Source of the DNA: Acidimicrobiaceae bacterium
GTDB lineage: Bacteria; Actinomycetota; Acidimicrobiia; Acidimicrobiales; RAAP-2
DNA length: 48,519 bases
Direction: 5' to 3'
NCBI GenBank assembly: GCA_027315005.1
Contig: DAHUZT010000036.1
Coordinates: forward strand, 1 to 48,519
The position numbers and the translations under genes are program-made. This document shows positions 8,952 to 17,791 of the stretch, piece by piece (the stretch's first letter is position 1; the number at the start of each line of letters is the position of its first letter). Below the pieces are notes generated by a model. The model ran no database searches and was not told the DNA's origin. It saw only the letters and a list, made by a program, of their open reading frames with translations.

Positions 8952-9411
8952 GGGGGATCTGGGGCCTCCCCTGCCACCACCTTCTTGTTTGTGGCAAGTA
9001 GGATGGCAGTCGTGAGCAGCAAAGGGGTAGGACCAGCACCGGACCGTGACCAGGTGCGGGAACCGGTCCGGGCAGAACCTGTGCCCTCCGCCTCCGAGCA
9101 CGTGCCCGGGGGGGTGCCGGCCACCGACGGTGGAGTTGATTCCGCCGAGCGAAACCCTCGGACAGAGCCGGAACCGGTGAACTCGCCCCCCGCCATGGCG
9201 GTTTCGATCGCCGGGTTTTCGACCGCATGCAGCCGGGAAGCGCTGGTCTCCAGCGCAAAGTCGGTTCGCCGGTCGCTCTTCGACGAGCAATCGGCGAACG
9301 AACACCGCTGATCCCGGCTCGACGTCAGATCGTCCGGTGGCGTGCTGCCCGTTTCGGACCAATCAGACGATGGCTGGGTCCGGCTGAAGCGCCCACCGGC
9401 GGCCAGCCAGC
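8952..9411. other. 460-base interval between convergent genes
   Basis: The HdeD-like gene ends at 8951 and the ABC exporter ends at 9412 on the other strand. A weak hairpin (TGCCAC at 8972-8977 with GTGGCA at 8991-8996) could terminate the first. Open frames on both strands are Pro/Arg/Ser-rich with no family likeness. A 17-base repeat copy lies at 9391-9407. Confidence 0.4.
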
Positions 9412-9487
9412 TCATCCGGCATCCGGCGGCTCCTGGCGCCTGAATTGGATGCGGTAGAGCTCGGCATACAGCCCACCGGCGGCCAGC
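9391..9487. repeat. 17-base direct repeat, 80 bases apart
   Basis: GCCCACCGGCGGCCAGC occurs at 9391-9407, downstream of the ABC exporter stop, and again at 9471-9487 inside its 3' coding end. The flanking bases (CAGCTC versus AGCTCG) are also alike, so a short duplication of the gene end seems likely. Confidence 0.7.
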
Positions 9488-11334
9488 AGCTCGTCGTGCC
9501 TACCGCGTTCGACGACGCGCCCGTGGTCGAGGACGAGAATGATGTCGGCCTCGCGCACCGTGGACAGTCGGTGAGCGATCACCAGAGAGGTCCGATTCCT
9601 CAGAGCCACTGCCAGAGCCTTCTGCACCGCGGCTTCTGACTCAGAGTCGAGGTGGGCGGTGGCCTCGTCGAGGACGACCACCTCGGGTGCCTTGAGCAGC
9701 AGGCGGGCAATCGCCATGCGCTGCTTCTCACCGCCCGAAAGCCGGTAACCACGATCTCCCACCACCGTGTCCAGGCCGTCGGGAAGGTTGCTGACGACGG
9801 AACCGATCTGGGCTCCGGCCAACGCCGATTCGAGTTCGGCCTCGGTCGCGTCGGATTTGGCGTAGAGAAGATTTTCCCGGATGGTCTCGTGGAAGAGATG
9901 GGCATCCTGGGTGACTACACCGACCGTGGCCACGAGGGAATCGAAGGTGGCGTCCCTGATATCGAGCCCGTTGATGCGAATGGCGCCGGACCGGACGTCG
10001 TAGAGGCGGGGGAGGAGTTGACTGATCGTCGTCTTGCCCGCGCCGGAAGGCCCGACGAGCGCGACCAGTTGGCCGGGTTCGGCGCTGAAGCTCACATCGA
10101 AGAGCACCTGCCGGGACTGAGTCGTCTCCAATACGGCGACCGTCTCGAGGGAGGCGAGGGACACTTCCTCGGCCGTTGGATAGCGAAAGTCGACGTGGTC
10201 GAACTCGATCCGGGCCGGTCCCTCCGGGATAGGGACCGCACCGGGTTTCTCGTCGATCATGGGTGGCAGATCGAGGATCTCGAACACCCGGTCGAACGAG
10301 ACCAGGGCAGTCATCACGTCGATCTGTACGTTCGAGAGGGCGGTCAACGGGGCGTACAGTCGGGTCAGGTAGGCGGCCAGAGCCACCACCGTTCCGATGG
10401 AAAGGGCGCCATCGACTGCCTGGACACCACCCCAGCCGTAGACGACGGCTGTGGCCAGGGCGGCGGTGAGTGTCAAAGACGCGATGAAGAACCGCGCGTA
10501 CATCGCCTGGGTGACGCCGATGTCTCTCACCCGGGCCGCCTTCCGATCGAATGAGGCTCGCTCCAGTTGAGGGCGGCCGAACAACTTGACCAACAGGGCA
10601 CCCGAGACGTTGAACCGCTCTGTCATCGTGTTGTTCATCTGGGCGTTGAGCCCGTATGACTCGCGGGTGATCACTGATAGGCGGCGTCCGACCCGCTTGG
10701 CCGGGAAGACGAACACCGGCAGGATGATGAGGCTCGCCAAGGTGATCTTCCACGAAAGCAGAAACATGACCACGAGGACCAGAGCTACGCTGATCAGGTT
10801 GGACACGATGGAGGAGAGTGTGTCGGTGAACGCCTGCTGGGCACCGATCACGTCGTTGTTGAGCCTGCTGATCAGGGCACCGGTCTGAGTCCGGGTGAAG
10901 AATGCGATCGGCATCTGCTGGATGTGCGCGAAGACCTGTGAGCGCATGTCGTAGATGAGTCCCTCACCGACTTTGGCCGATACCCAGCGGATCCCGATGG
11001 TCAGCCCGGTGTCGGCGATGGCGATGCCCCCGGCCACCATCGCTAGGGTGATGATCAGGCCGGTGTCGTGCCGGACGATGCCGTTGTTGATGATCGAACG
11101 GAATAGCAGCGGGTTGACCACGCCGACGACGGCGTCGAGGATCACCAGCACCAAAAACCCGGCCAGGATCCTCCGGTAGGGCCTGGCGAAGGTGATCATC
11201 CGGCGGGTCGTACCCTTGGCAACCCGTTGCTGTGTGACCGATTCGTCACGCCGCATCGAACGCATGACCGATCCGAATTGGCCTCGCCCACCTCCGCCAC
11301 CCATCATGTGTCCCATCATGGACATCGGGACCAC
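9412..11334 (-). CDS. ABC exporter, fused membrane and ATPase domains
   Basis: A 640-residue half-transporter of the MsbA/multidrug type that should dimerise and use ATP to export lipids or drugs. A Met/Gly-rich N-terminus (MSMMGHMMGGGGG) is followed by six membrane helices between about 50 and 330, then the nucleotide-binding domain. Walker A is GPSGAGKTT, the Q-loop is GVVTQDAHLF, the signature is LSGGEKQRMAIARLLL, Walker B is VVVLDEATAHLD, and the switch His is in VIAHRLSTV; all are intact. An insert between the first ATPase strand and Walker A (EEVSLASLETVAVLETTQS) is unusual. No partner half-transporter is adjacent, so a homodimer is expected. Confidence 0.93.
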   Translation of the reverse strand: MVPMSMMGHMMGGGGGRGQFGSVMRSMRRDESVTQQRVAKGTTRRMITFARPYRRILAGFLVLVILDAVVGVVNPLLFRSIINNGIVRHDTGLIITLAMVAGGIAIADTGLTIGIRWVSAKVGEGLIYDMRSQVFAHIQQMPIAFFTRTQTGALISRLNNDVIGAQQAFTDTLSSIVSNLISVALVLVVMFLLSWKITLASLIILPVFVFPAKRVGRRLSVITRESYGLNAQMNNTMTERFNVSGALLVKLFGRPQLERASFDRKAARVRDIGVTQAMYARFFIASLTLTAALATAVVYGWGGVQAVDGALSIGTVVALAAYLTRLYAPLTALSNVQIDVMTALVSFDRVFEILDLPPMIDEKPGAVPIPEGPARIEFDHVDFRYPTAEEVSLASLETVAVLETTQSRQVLFDVSFSAEPGQLVALVGPSGAGKTTISQLLPRLYDVRSGAIRINGLDIRDATFDSLVATVGVVTQDAHLFHETIRENLLYAKSDATEAELESALAGAQIGSVVSNLPDGLDTVVGDRGYRLSGGEKQRMAIARLLLKAPEVVVLDEATAHLDSESEAAVQKALAVALRNRTSLVIAHRLSTVREADIILVLDHGRVVERGRHDELLAAGGLYAELYRIQFRRQEPPDAG

Positions 11335-11431
11335 CTGGCCGGCCGCCCATCAAGGAGTGTCTGGATCTGAGCCATGTCGGGACCCTACTGTTCCGGCTCG
11401 TCCGGCCCGACCCGCGTCCGGCCCGACCCGA

Positions 11432-12220
11432 CTACAGGTCGGGCATCCCCATCGACAGGTTGGGCCCCTCGATACCCCCGTCGACCTCGACGAGCTTGCC
11501 GGTGACGTAGGAGCCGGCCTCGGAGGCGAGGTACACCACGGCGGCGGCAATGTCCAGAGGATCCCCGATGCGCTTCAAGGGCGTGGCGAGCTCGATCGCC
11601 TGGCGCAGCTCCTCGGACTCCATGACGATGTCGAGGGCAGATGTGGCCACCGAGCCGACGGCGATGGCGTTGACCCGGATGCGCGGCGACAGGTCGGCGG
11701 CAGCCAGTCGGGTGTAGTGGGCCAGCGCGGCCTTTGCCGTGCCGTAGGCCAGGTAACCCCGTCCAGCGACCCGACCGATGGCGGAGGAGATGTTGACCGC
11801 CGAGCCACCTCCATGTTCGAGCATTACAGGGACAGCCGGGCGGAGCAGGGCGTGGGCGGTGGAAACGTTGAAGTGGAATGCTTGCTCCAGCCGGCCCGGG
11901 GACGTGTCGAGGAACGCTCGGGGCATCGCACCTCCGACATTGTTGACGACGATGTCGAGGCGTCCGAAGGCATCTACGGCGCGGCCGACCAGGGCAGTCA
12001 CCGCGTCGAGGTCGCTCAGGTCGGTGGCCACCGTCACGCACCGGCGTCCCGTCTTCACGATTGCCGCGGCCACCGTGTCGAGCTGCTCGGAAGTGCGTGC
12101 CGAGATGACCAGGTCGGCCCCGGCCTCGGCGAGTGACCGGGCTGTGGCGGCACCGATACCACGCCCGGCCCCGGTGACGATAGCGACCTTGTCGGTCACA
12201 GTGAAGCGATCGAGGATCAT
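11432..12220 (-). CDS. SDR family oxidoreductase
   Basis: A 262-residue classical [11 protein letters not shown] near 16-23, VVNNVGG near 91, NISSAIG with the catalytic Ser near 144, and YGTAK as the Tyr-x3-Lys motif near 158. The end, [20 protein letters not shown], is the standard C-terminal block. It most resembles the FabG/7-alpha-hydroxysteroid dehydrogenase-like group. The substrate is unknown. It heads a set of three minus-strand genes (SDR and two PPOX proteins) with short gaps. Confidence 0.92.
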   Translation of the reverse strand: MILDRFTVTDKVAIVTGAGRGIGAATARSLAEAGADLVISARTSEQLDTVAAAIVKTGRRCVTVATDLSDLDAVTALVGRAVDAFGRLDIVVNNVGGAMPRAFLDTSPGRLEQAFHFNVSTAHALLRPAVPVMLEHGGGSAVNISSAIGRVAGRGYLAYGTAKAALAHYTRLAAADLSPRIRVNAIAVGSVATSALDIVMESEELRQAIELATPLKRIGDPLDIAAAVVYLASEAGSYVTGKLVEVDGGIEGPNLSMGMPDL

Positions 12221-12268
12221 CGTGAGGTTCTCCCTGGGTCGGCGTCCGTAGGCTGGTCGGTCACTCGG

Positions 12269-12727
12269 TCACTCCGCCAGATCGGCTGTGGCCGCGATCG
12301 AGGTCGGCCGTACCCGGACCAGCAGCTCGCCGGGCACGCCGTTCCGTCTGCCGTACTCATCTGACCGGCCCACGCCCATGTAACGGCCGCCCAGCACAGC
12401 GGCCCACCGTGCTACTTCGCCCAGATCGTCGCCGAGGGTGGCCGTACCGCTGATGGTGGCGAAGGAGAAGGGGGGCCGCTCGTCGTCGATGCAGAGAGCG
12501 ACCCGCGGGTCGCGCCGTATGGCCTTGCCCTTCAGGCTGCCCGCCCCGGTGATGAAGACGATGTCACAGATGGGAGAACCGTCACCGATGGTCGCGGTGT
12601 CTACGGCGAACCACACCGGGGCCACGTGTGGTCGCCCGTCGGCGCGGACCGTGGCCAGCTTGGCAGTCCGCGCCGGGTAGGCGGTGAGGAAGGCGAGGAG
12701 CTCCCGGTCGCTCATCTGATGGGCCAC
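12269..12727 (-). CDS. PPOX-class flavin/F420-dependent oxidoreductase-like
   Basis: A 152-residue split-barrel protein of the pyridoxamine-5'-phosphate-oxidase superfamily. KLATVRADGRPHVAPVWFAV near 22-41 and the KGKAIRRDPRVALCIDDE block near 85 are the flavin/F420-binding core. In actinobacteria many such small proteins use F420 rather than FMN; that choice cannot be settled by eye. The usual role is reduction of small unsaturated or aromatic compounds. It lies 48 bases downstream of the SDR start region and 25 bases after the next PPOX gene. Confidence 0.85.
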   Translation of the reverse strand: MAHQMSDRELLAFLTAYPARTAKLATVRADGRPHVAPVWFAVDTATIGDGSPICDIVFITGAGSLKGKAIRRDPRVALCIDDERPPFSFATISGTATLGDDLGEVARWAAVLGGRYMGVGRSDEYGRRNGVPGELLVRVRPTSIAATADLAE

Positions 12728-12752
12728 GAGTATCCCGTTCGTCCGAGGTCGT

Positions 12753-13280
12753 CTACGGCTGGGTCGGCTGGGTGGCCGGCTGGGTCGATGGCAAGCCCAG
12801 CTTGCGGTGGTCCCAGCTCACCGTGCGCACGACGTTCAGGCGCACCACGATGCGCTTGTGGAGCATGGTCTGGACAAACGGCTCGAGCTCCTCGGTGTAG
12901 CTCCCGTAGTAGCGCTCGAAGAGGTTCACCCCGAGCTGCCAGATCTTGTCGGCCGCCTCGACCGGCTCCGCCATACCCACCAGCTCGACCCCGCGCAGCT
13001 CCTCGTATGCGTCACCATCCTCGAACAGACAGGTCATCCGTGGATCGCGCCTCAGGTTGCACGCCTTTTGGGACTTCTCCTTGGTTTCGATGGCGACCGC
13101 CCCGTCGACGAACCCGTACCACATGGCCACGGCATGGATGGATCCATCGTGGTTGATGGTGCACATCGTCATCGGCCGTCGTTCGGCCAGGAACGCTTCG
13201 ATCTCCTTGGGGGACATCTTGATCGCGGACCGCTGGTTGATCCCGTGGCCCATCTGTGCCATCGGCCGTTCCTCGCTCAT
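12753..13280 (-). CDS. PPOX-class flavoprotein
   Basis: A 175-residue member of the same split-barrel superfamily as its downstream neighbour, but only distantly alike. Core segments are RPMTMCTINHDGSIHAVAMW near 35-54, KSQKACNLRRDPRMTCLFED near 69, and a C-terminal helix ending in VRLNVVRTVSWDHRKLG. The tail is a short QPATQPTQP repeat. Two consecutive PPOX genes beside an SDR suggest a small reductase set. Cofactor and substrate are unknown. Confidence 0.82.
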   Translation of the reverse strand: MSEERPMAQMGHGINQRSAIKMSPKEIEAFLAERRPMTMCTINHDGSIHAVAMWYGFVDGAVAIETKEKSQKACNLRRDPRMTCLFEDGDAYEELRGVELVGMAEPVEAADKIWQLGVNLFERYYGSYTEELEPFVQTMLHKRIVVRLNVVRTVSWDHRKLGLPSTQPATQPTQP

Positions 13281-13452
13281 CGATAGGTCCTCCTGGTCGT
13301 CGTGCCGACCCCCAACCCTGCCACACCGACCGACGGTGAAGCACCACGAACGGTCCGCAGGGGGGTGTGTCCATCATGCGTCGACAAGCTTCTGTATCGG
13401 GCGGTTCCCCGGCACAGGGCAGGCGGCCGACCGGATCGGGCACAATGGCGTT

Positions 13453-14073
13453 GTGCGCACCCACCGTTCAGACCGCCCCGAGCAGCGAGTGTCTGTTTGC
13501 TTCGTGTGCACGGGCAACATCTGCCGGTCGCCGATGGCCGAGGCCGTCTTTGTCCATCTGGCCGAGGAGGTCCTCGATCCGGATGGAACGCCACTGGCAC
13601 GGGCCCTGTCGGTCTCGAGCGCGGGCACCGGAGCGTGGCACACCGGTGAGCCGATGGACGAACGGGCCCGGGCCGCGTTGGCCCGCCGCGGCTACGCCGA
13701 TCGGGGACATCGGGCCCAGCCCTTCTCGATCCAGTGGTTGGACGCGCTCGACCTGGTGGTATGCCTGGACCGCGGCCACCGACAGACCCTGGCCGGTCTG
13801 GCCCGGGCCCGCGCCGGCGACGACCGCCACGAGCCCCGACTGGTCCTCCTTCGCTCGTTCGACCTCCGATCGGGTGCGGACCTCGACGTGCCCGACCCCT
13901 TCTACGGCATCGACGCCGACTTCGACGCCTGCCTGGACCTGGTCGAGGCGGGCTGTCGCGGCCTGGTGACCCACCTGGCTCACAGTGCGCCCCGACTGCC
14001 GTCCGGTGGGGCGCCCCCAGCGGAAAACGGTCCGAGCGCTCAACCGAAGGTGACGAACGACTCCTTCTCGTAG
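13453..14073 (+). CDS. Low-molecular-weight phosphotyrosine phosphatase family
   Basis: About 206 residues from GTG 13453. The P-loop CTGNICR (Cys19-x5-Arg25) in VCFVCTGNICRSPMAEA and the DPFYG general-acid loop near 155 are diagnostic. Family roles are dephosphorylation of tyrosine or arginine residues, or arsenate reduction. GTG 13486 would also leave the domain complete. The C-terminus has an extra 25 residues (from about PRLPSGG) not needed by the family. This tail runs 34 bases into the 3' end of the convergent sulfatase gene. Confidence 0.88.
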   Translation: MRTHRSDRPEQRVSVCFVCTGNICRSPMAEAVFVHLAEEVLDPDGTPLARALSVSSAGTGAWHTGEPMDERARAALARRGYADRGHRAQPFSIQWLDALDLVVCLDRGHRQTLAGLARARAGDDRHEPRLVLLRSFDLRSGADLDVPDPFYGIDADFDACLDLVEAGCRGLVTHLAHSAPRLPSGGAPPAENGPSAQPKVTNDSFS

Positions 14074-15551
14074 GCACGCATCCGCTCGTAGAGGCCGCGG
14101 AGCTCGACCCTGTGGCCGCGGTCGTGAGCCAGGTTGACCAGCTCCGACGGATCGCTGTCGAGCTCGTACCACTCGTGATCGTTGTCATCGAAGTCGCAGT
14201 CGACGTCGAACCGCTTGTATCCCGGAGGCTTCCCCCACAGTCCGGTCGAAGGCTTGCCGCCACCCACCCCGTAGTAGCGGGCGTACTTGGTCCGTCCGTC
14301 GAAGAACCCACGCAGTGCGTACCGGACGCCGTTCAGGTTGGTGGTCTGGGCCGAGTCCTGCGCGAAGAGTATGTGGTCCCGCACCTGTGCGCCGGGGTCG
14401 GAGAGGACGGGCCGGAGATCTTCGCCCTGCACGGTGTCCGACACTCGCGCCGGGTCCACACCGGCCAGGGCGCAGATGGTCGCGGCCAGATCGACGTGAG
14501 ATCCGAGGGCATCGGTCGTCGTGCCGGGTCGGGTGGCGCCGGGGACCTTCAGGTACAGGGGGACCCGCATGATCTCGTCGTAGACGAAGGGGCCTTTCGA
14601 GCGCAGCCCGTGCGAGCCGCACATGTCACCATGGTCCGAGGTGAAGATCACCACCGTCTCGTCCCAGCCTGCTGACCCTTGGAGGGCGGAGAGCACTGTT
14701 CCGAGGCTCCGGTCGGCGAGGCGGTGGAGGTGAACGTAGTAGTCGAGGTGCCGGAGCCACGAACGGGTGTCTGCCGGATCGAGGTAGCCCCACAGTCCGT
14801 GCTGCTGGTCCCACCGCCACTGCCGATGGGCCTCCGGCTTGGTGTGCAGATCGTCGTGGAAGTTGTCTGGCAAGCGGTCGACCACCTCTGGATAGGGCTG
14901 GTCGAAGACGGGGAGGGGATCGTCGTCCTTCCAGGCGGCAGATTCGAGTACCCGGCGCACGGCGGCGACGTCCTCGGGATGCGCTTCGGCATAGCCGGGC
15001 TGATCGATGGGGAACCACATCACGTCGTGGGGATTGACCAGGGCGACCGTCAGAAACCACGGATCAGCACCAGTGTGACTTCCGTTGCGCTCCAACCAGT
15101 GGGCAGCATTCCCGGCGATGATGGGGTCGAAGTGGACGCCGGTGCCCGCCCATCCCATGAAGTGGCGATCGTTGCCGTCCCAGTCGCTGAAGCCGTACGC
15201 CTCCATGTCCGGGGCGGCCGACTGCGAGAGGTGCCACTTGCCGATGTAGGAGGTGCGGTAGCCGGCCGAGCGGAGCAGTGAGCCGAGGGTTGGCACCGTG
15301 GTCGGCAGCTCCGCGTGCTCTGGCATGATCACGTTGTCGACCACCCCATGTCCGGGGAGATAGCGGCCGGTGAACAGGCTGGCCCGGCTCGGTGAGCACG
15401 GTGAGGAGTGGGTGAAGTAGTTGGTGAACTCTGTCCCGGCGGACCGCAACCGGTCGCGCCAGGGCAGCTCGACGCCTGTGGGGAGCCATGACCGCTGTCG
15501 CTCCTGGTCGGACACGACGAGCAGGATGTTCGGTCGGTTCGTGGCGGGCAT
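14040..15551 (-). CDS. Sulfatase (type I, formylglycine-dependent)
   Basis: A 503-residue arylsulfatase-family enzyme. RPNILLVVSDQ supplies the first metal ligand Asp15, and SSPCSPSRASLFTGR contains the C-x-P-S-R motif with Cys52, which must be converted to formylglycine. GKWHLS near 112 and FTSDHGDMCGSHG further on give the other metal and sulfate ligands. ATG 15551 is preferred because the longer frame adds a non-conserved 43 residues. No signal peptide is evident, so it may act in the cytosol. No formylglycine-generating enzyme gene is in the window. The choice of sulfate ester substrate is open. Confidence 0.9.
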   Translation of the reverse strand: MPATNRPNILLVVSDQERQRSWLPTGVELPWRDRLRSAGTEFTNYFTHSSPCSPSRASLFTGRYLPGHGVVDNVIMPEHAELPTTVPTLGSLLRSAGYRTSYIGKWHLSQSAAPDMEAYGFSDWDGNDRHFMGWAGTGVHFDPIIAGNAAHWLERNGSHTGADPWFLTVALVNPHDVMWFPIDQPGYAEAHPEDVAAVRRVLESAAWKDDDPLPVFDQPYPEVVDRLPDNFHDDLHTKPEAHRQWRWDQQHGLWGYLDPADTRSWLRHLDYYVHLHRLADRSLGTVLSALQGSAGWDETVVIFTSDHGDMCGSHGLRSKGPFVYDEIMRVPLYLKVPGATRPGTTTDALGSHVDLAATICALAGVDPARVSDTVQGEDLRPVLSDPGAQVRDHILFAQDSAQTTNLNGVRYALRGFFDGRTKYARYYGVGGGKPSTGLWGKPPGYKRFDVDCDFDDNDHEWYELDSDPSELVNLAHDRGHRVELRGLYERMRAYEKESFVTFG

Positions 15552-15678
15552 GGGTCTACCGTACTGCCGCTCCGGCAGCATTGTTACCCCAGCTGAGTAG
15601 TGGTGTTGCCACACAAAAGTGAACTGTGTTCTACTCTGCCGGGCTGTGCACCGCTCGTCTTCCCAGGGGAGGGAACCC

Positions 15679-16161
15679 ATGCCCGACAGTGAAGTCCTGC
15701 ACGCCGAGCACCGGCTCGAGTACCCCTACTCGCGCTCGGTCGGTCCGGTGATCGGGGCCTTCCTCACCGGTCTCCGCGAAGGACAATTGTTCGGTGCGAT
15801 GGGCTCCGACGGCACGGTCATCGTGCCACCCACCGAATATGACCCGCAGACCGCCGAAGACATCGGTGAGTTGGTGGAGGTCGGGCCCGGTGGGGTCGTC
15901 GAGTCGTGGGCCTGGGTGCCGGCCCCGAGGCCAAAGCAACCGCTCGACCGACCGTTCGCCTGGGCATTGATCAGGCTCGATGGCGCCGGAACGTCAATGC
16001 TCCACGTCGTCGACTCGGGCGGACCCGACCGGTTGACCACCGGCGATCGGGTCGTCGTCAGGTTCCGTCCACCTGACGTTCGGATCGGGTCGATGGCCGA
16101 CATCGAGTGCTTCGTTCCCGAGGTCAGGGACGGAGCCGAGGTCAGGGAGGGACTCCGCTGA
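15679..16161 (+). CDS. DUF35 OB-fold protein lacking zinc-ribbon cysteines
   Basis: A 160-residue DUF35/OB-fold protein. It aligns with its downstream neighbour at RSVGPVIGAFLTGLREGQLF and at the C-terminal VVVRFRPPDVRIGSMADIEC, but the four zinc-ribbon Cys positions are replaced (FGAMGSDGTVIVPPTEYDP). In characterised systems, DUF35 proteins bind thiolase-fold partners and help position acyl-CoA, as in the actinobacterial Ltp2/ChsH2 aldolase and the archaeal thiolase/HMG-CoA synthase complex. It is followed by a second DUF35 and two thiolase-like genes, all overlapping, so one complex is likely. ATG 15679 follows GGGAGGGAACCC, a good ribosome binding site. Confidence 0.85.
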   Translation: MPDSEVLHAEHRLEYPYSRSVGPVIGAFLTGLREGQLFGAMGSDGTVIVPPTEYDPQTAEDIGELVEVGPGGVVESWAWVPAPRPKQPLDRPFAWALIRLDGAGTSMLHVVDSGGPDRLTTGDRVVVRFRPPDVRIGSMADIECFVPEVRDGAEVREGLR

Positions 16162-16688
16162 TGGCCGACGAACCGGGCGGCCCGTCGACCGTTACCGAGG
16201 ATCGTGGTCCGGTGACCACCCTGGCCACCCCCATCCGGCTCGACTTCAACTTCACCCCGGGCGTGGCCCAATCGCGGTTCCTCATGGGATTGGCCGACGG
16301 CAAGTTCATGGGCCAGCGCTGCTCGGTCTGCTCCAAGGTCTACGTCCCCTCGCGGGGGTCGTGCCCGACCGACGGGGTCCCGACCATCGAGGACGTCGAG
16401 CTGGCCAACGTCGGCACCATCACCACCTACTGCGTGGTCAACGTCCCATTCGCCGGGCAATCCATCGAGATCCCCTACATCTGTGCCCAGGTGTTGCTCG
16501 ACGGGGCCAACCTCTCCTTCATGGGTCTCATCCAAGAGGTGCCTACCGACCAGATCCGGATGGGGATGCGGGTGGAGGCGGTGTGGGTCGATCGCGAGGA
16601 GCTGTCCCCGTCGCTGGCCTCGGTGCGCTACTTCCGACCCAACGGCGAGGCCGACGCGGACTACGAGACCTTCAAGGAGTACCTGTGA
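16161..16688 (+). CDS. DUF35 zinc-ribbon/OB-fold protein
   Basis: A 175-residue DUF35 protein whose ATG overlaps the previous TGA by one base. The helix VAQSRFLMGLADGKFMGQ leads into the ribbon CSVCSKVYVPSRGSCPTDG: the first knuckle C-x2-C is intact, but the second has Cys-Pro-Thr-Asp instead of Cys-Pro-x-Cys, so one ligand is missing. The OB-fold follows (GTITTYCVVNVPFAGQ and IPYICAQVLLDGANLSFMG). It probably docks on the thiolase-like proteins encoded next, presenting or channelling acyl-CoA. Its stop overlaps the next GTG start by 3 bases. Confidence 0.9.
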   Translation: MADEPGGPSTVTEDRGPVTTLATPIRLDFNFTPGVAQSRFLMGLADGKFMGQRCSVCSKVYVPSRGSCPTDGVPTIEDVELANVGTITTYCVVNVPFAGQSIEIPYICAQVLLDGANLSFMGLIQEVPTDQIRMGMRVEAVWVDREELSPSLASVRYFRPNGEADADYETFKEYL

Positions 16689-17791
16689 GTTCGCCCGAAA
16701 ACCCCCCGTCGGGTTCGGCACCAAGACGGCGGCCGGTGCGGCCGGTGTCCATCGCCTCGTTCGCCCAGGCCCGGAACGTCCGGCAGGACGACCACCACAA
16801 CGAGGTCGAAATGTTGATGCCGGTCATCGCGGAGGCCTTCGGTTCGATCAGCATCACCAAGGACGACGTCGACTTCATCTGCTCGGGATCGACCGACTAT
16901 CTCATCGGTGGTCCGTTCAGCTTCGTGATGGCGCTCGACGCGGTGGGAGTGTGGCCGCCCCGTGCCGAGAGCCACGTCGAGATGGACGCGGCCTGGGCGC
17001 TGTACGAGGCGTGGGTGCTGCTCCAGGAGGGCGCCGCCGATGCCGCCCTCGTCTACGGCTTCGGCCGGTCATCACTCGGTGACCTGAACGAGATCCTCGC
17101 CCTTCAGTTGGATCCCTACTACCTGGCCCCGCTGTGGCCCGATCCGGTGAGCCTGGCCGCTCTGCAGGCCCGGGCCCTGATCGATGCGGGCAGGGCCACC
17201 GAGGCGGACTTCGCCGCCATCGCGGCTCGAAGCCGCAAGGACGCTCTGTCCAATCCGAACGCACAGGTTGCGAAAGACGTGGTTGCCTCGACCCTGATGG
17301 AAGAGGCGTACGTCGTCTCCCCTCTCCGCCGTCACGCCCTGCCCCCCATCACCGATGGGGCCGCCGCCATCGTGCTCGCTGCTGGGGAAAAGGCCCACCA
17401 GTGGTCGGATGACCCGGTGTGGATCACCGGGTTCGACCACCGGATCGAGACCCACTCCCTCGGCGCCCGGGATCTCACCGTTTCGCCCTCGACCTCGACT
17501 GCCGCGGCGCGGGCCGGACTGTTCGAAGCGCCCGTCGACGTGGCGGAGATCCACGCCCCCTACGCCCATCAGGAGCTCATCGTCAAAGAGGCGCTGGCGC
17601 TGGGCGATTCGGTGGTCATCAATCCGTCGGGCGGGGCGCTGGCCGCCAACCCGATCATGTCGGCCGGGCTCATCCGGGTGGGCGAGGCTGCCGCTCGAAT
17701 CGCTTCCGGCGAGGCCCACCGGGCCGTGGCCCACGCCACCTCGGGCCCCTGCCTGCAACAGAACCTCGTCTGTGTCATGGAGGGTGCCTGA
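16685..17791 (+). CDS. Thiolase-like protein (SCP-x/Ltp type), N-terminal Cys absent
   Basis: A 368-residue thiolase-fold protein starting at GTG 16685 (GTGA overlap with the DUF35 stop). The SITKDDVDFICSGSTDYL segment, ITDGAAAIVLA near 224, VDVAEIHAPYAHQEL near 284 and INPSGGALAANPIMSAGLIR near 310 give the SCP-x/Ltp thiolase outline. At the position of the usual nucleophilic Cys the sequence is ESHVEMDAAWALYEA, so Claisen thiolysis is unlikely. The late GPCLQQN motif does keep a Cys. Aldolase (retro-aldol) or decarboxylative chemistry as in Ltp2 is more plausible. It is expected to pair with the next gene product and the DUF35 proteins. Confidence 0.85.
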   Translation: MSSPENPPSGSAPRRRPVRPVSIASFAQARNVRQDDHHNEVEMLMPVIAEAFGSISITKDDVDFICSGSTDYLIGGPFSFVMALDAVGVWPPRAESHVEMDAAWALYEAWVLLQEGAADAALVYGFGRSSLGDLNEILALQLDPYYLAPLWPDPVSLAALQARALIDAGRATEADFAAIAARSRKDALSNPNAQVAKDVVASTLMEEAYVVSPLRRHALPPITDGAAAIVLAAGEKAHQWSDDPVWITGFDHRIETHSLGARDLTVSPSTSTAAARAGLFEAPVDVAEIHAPYAHQELIVKEALALGDSVVINPSGGALAANPIMSAGLIRVGEAAARIASGEAHRAVAHATSGPCLQQNLVCVMEGA

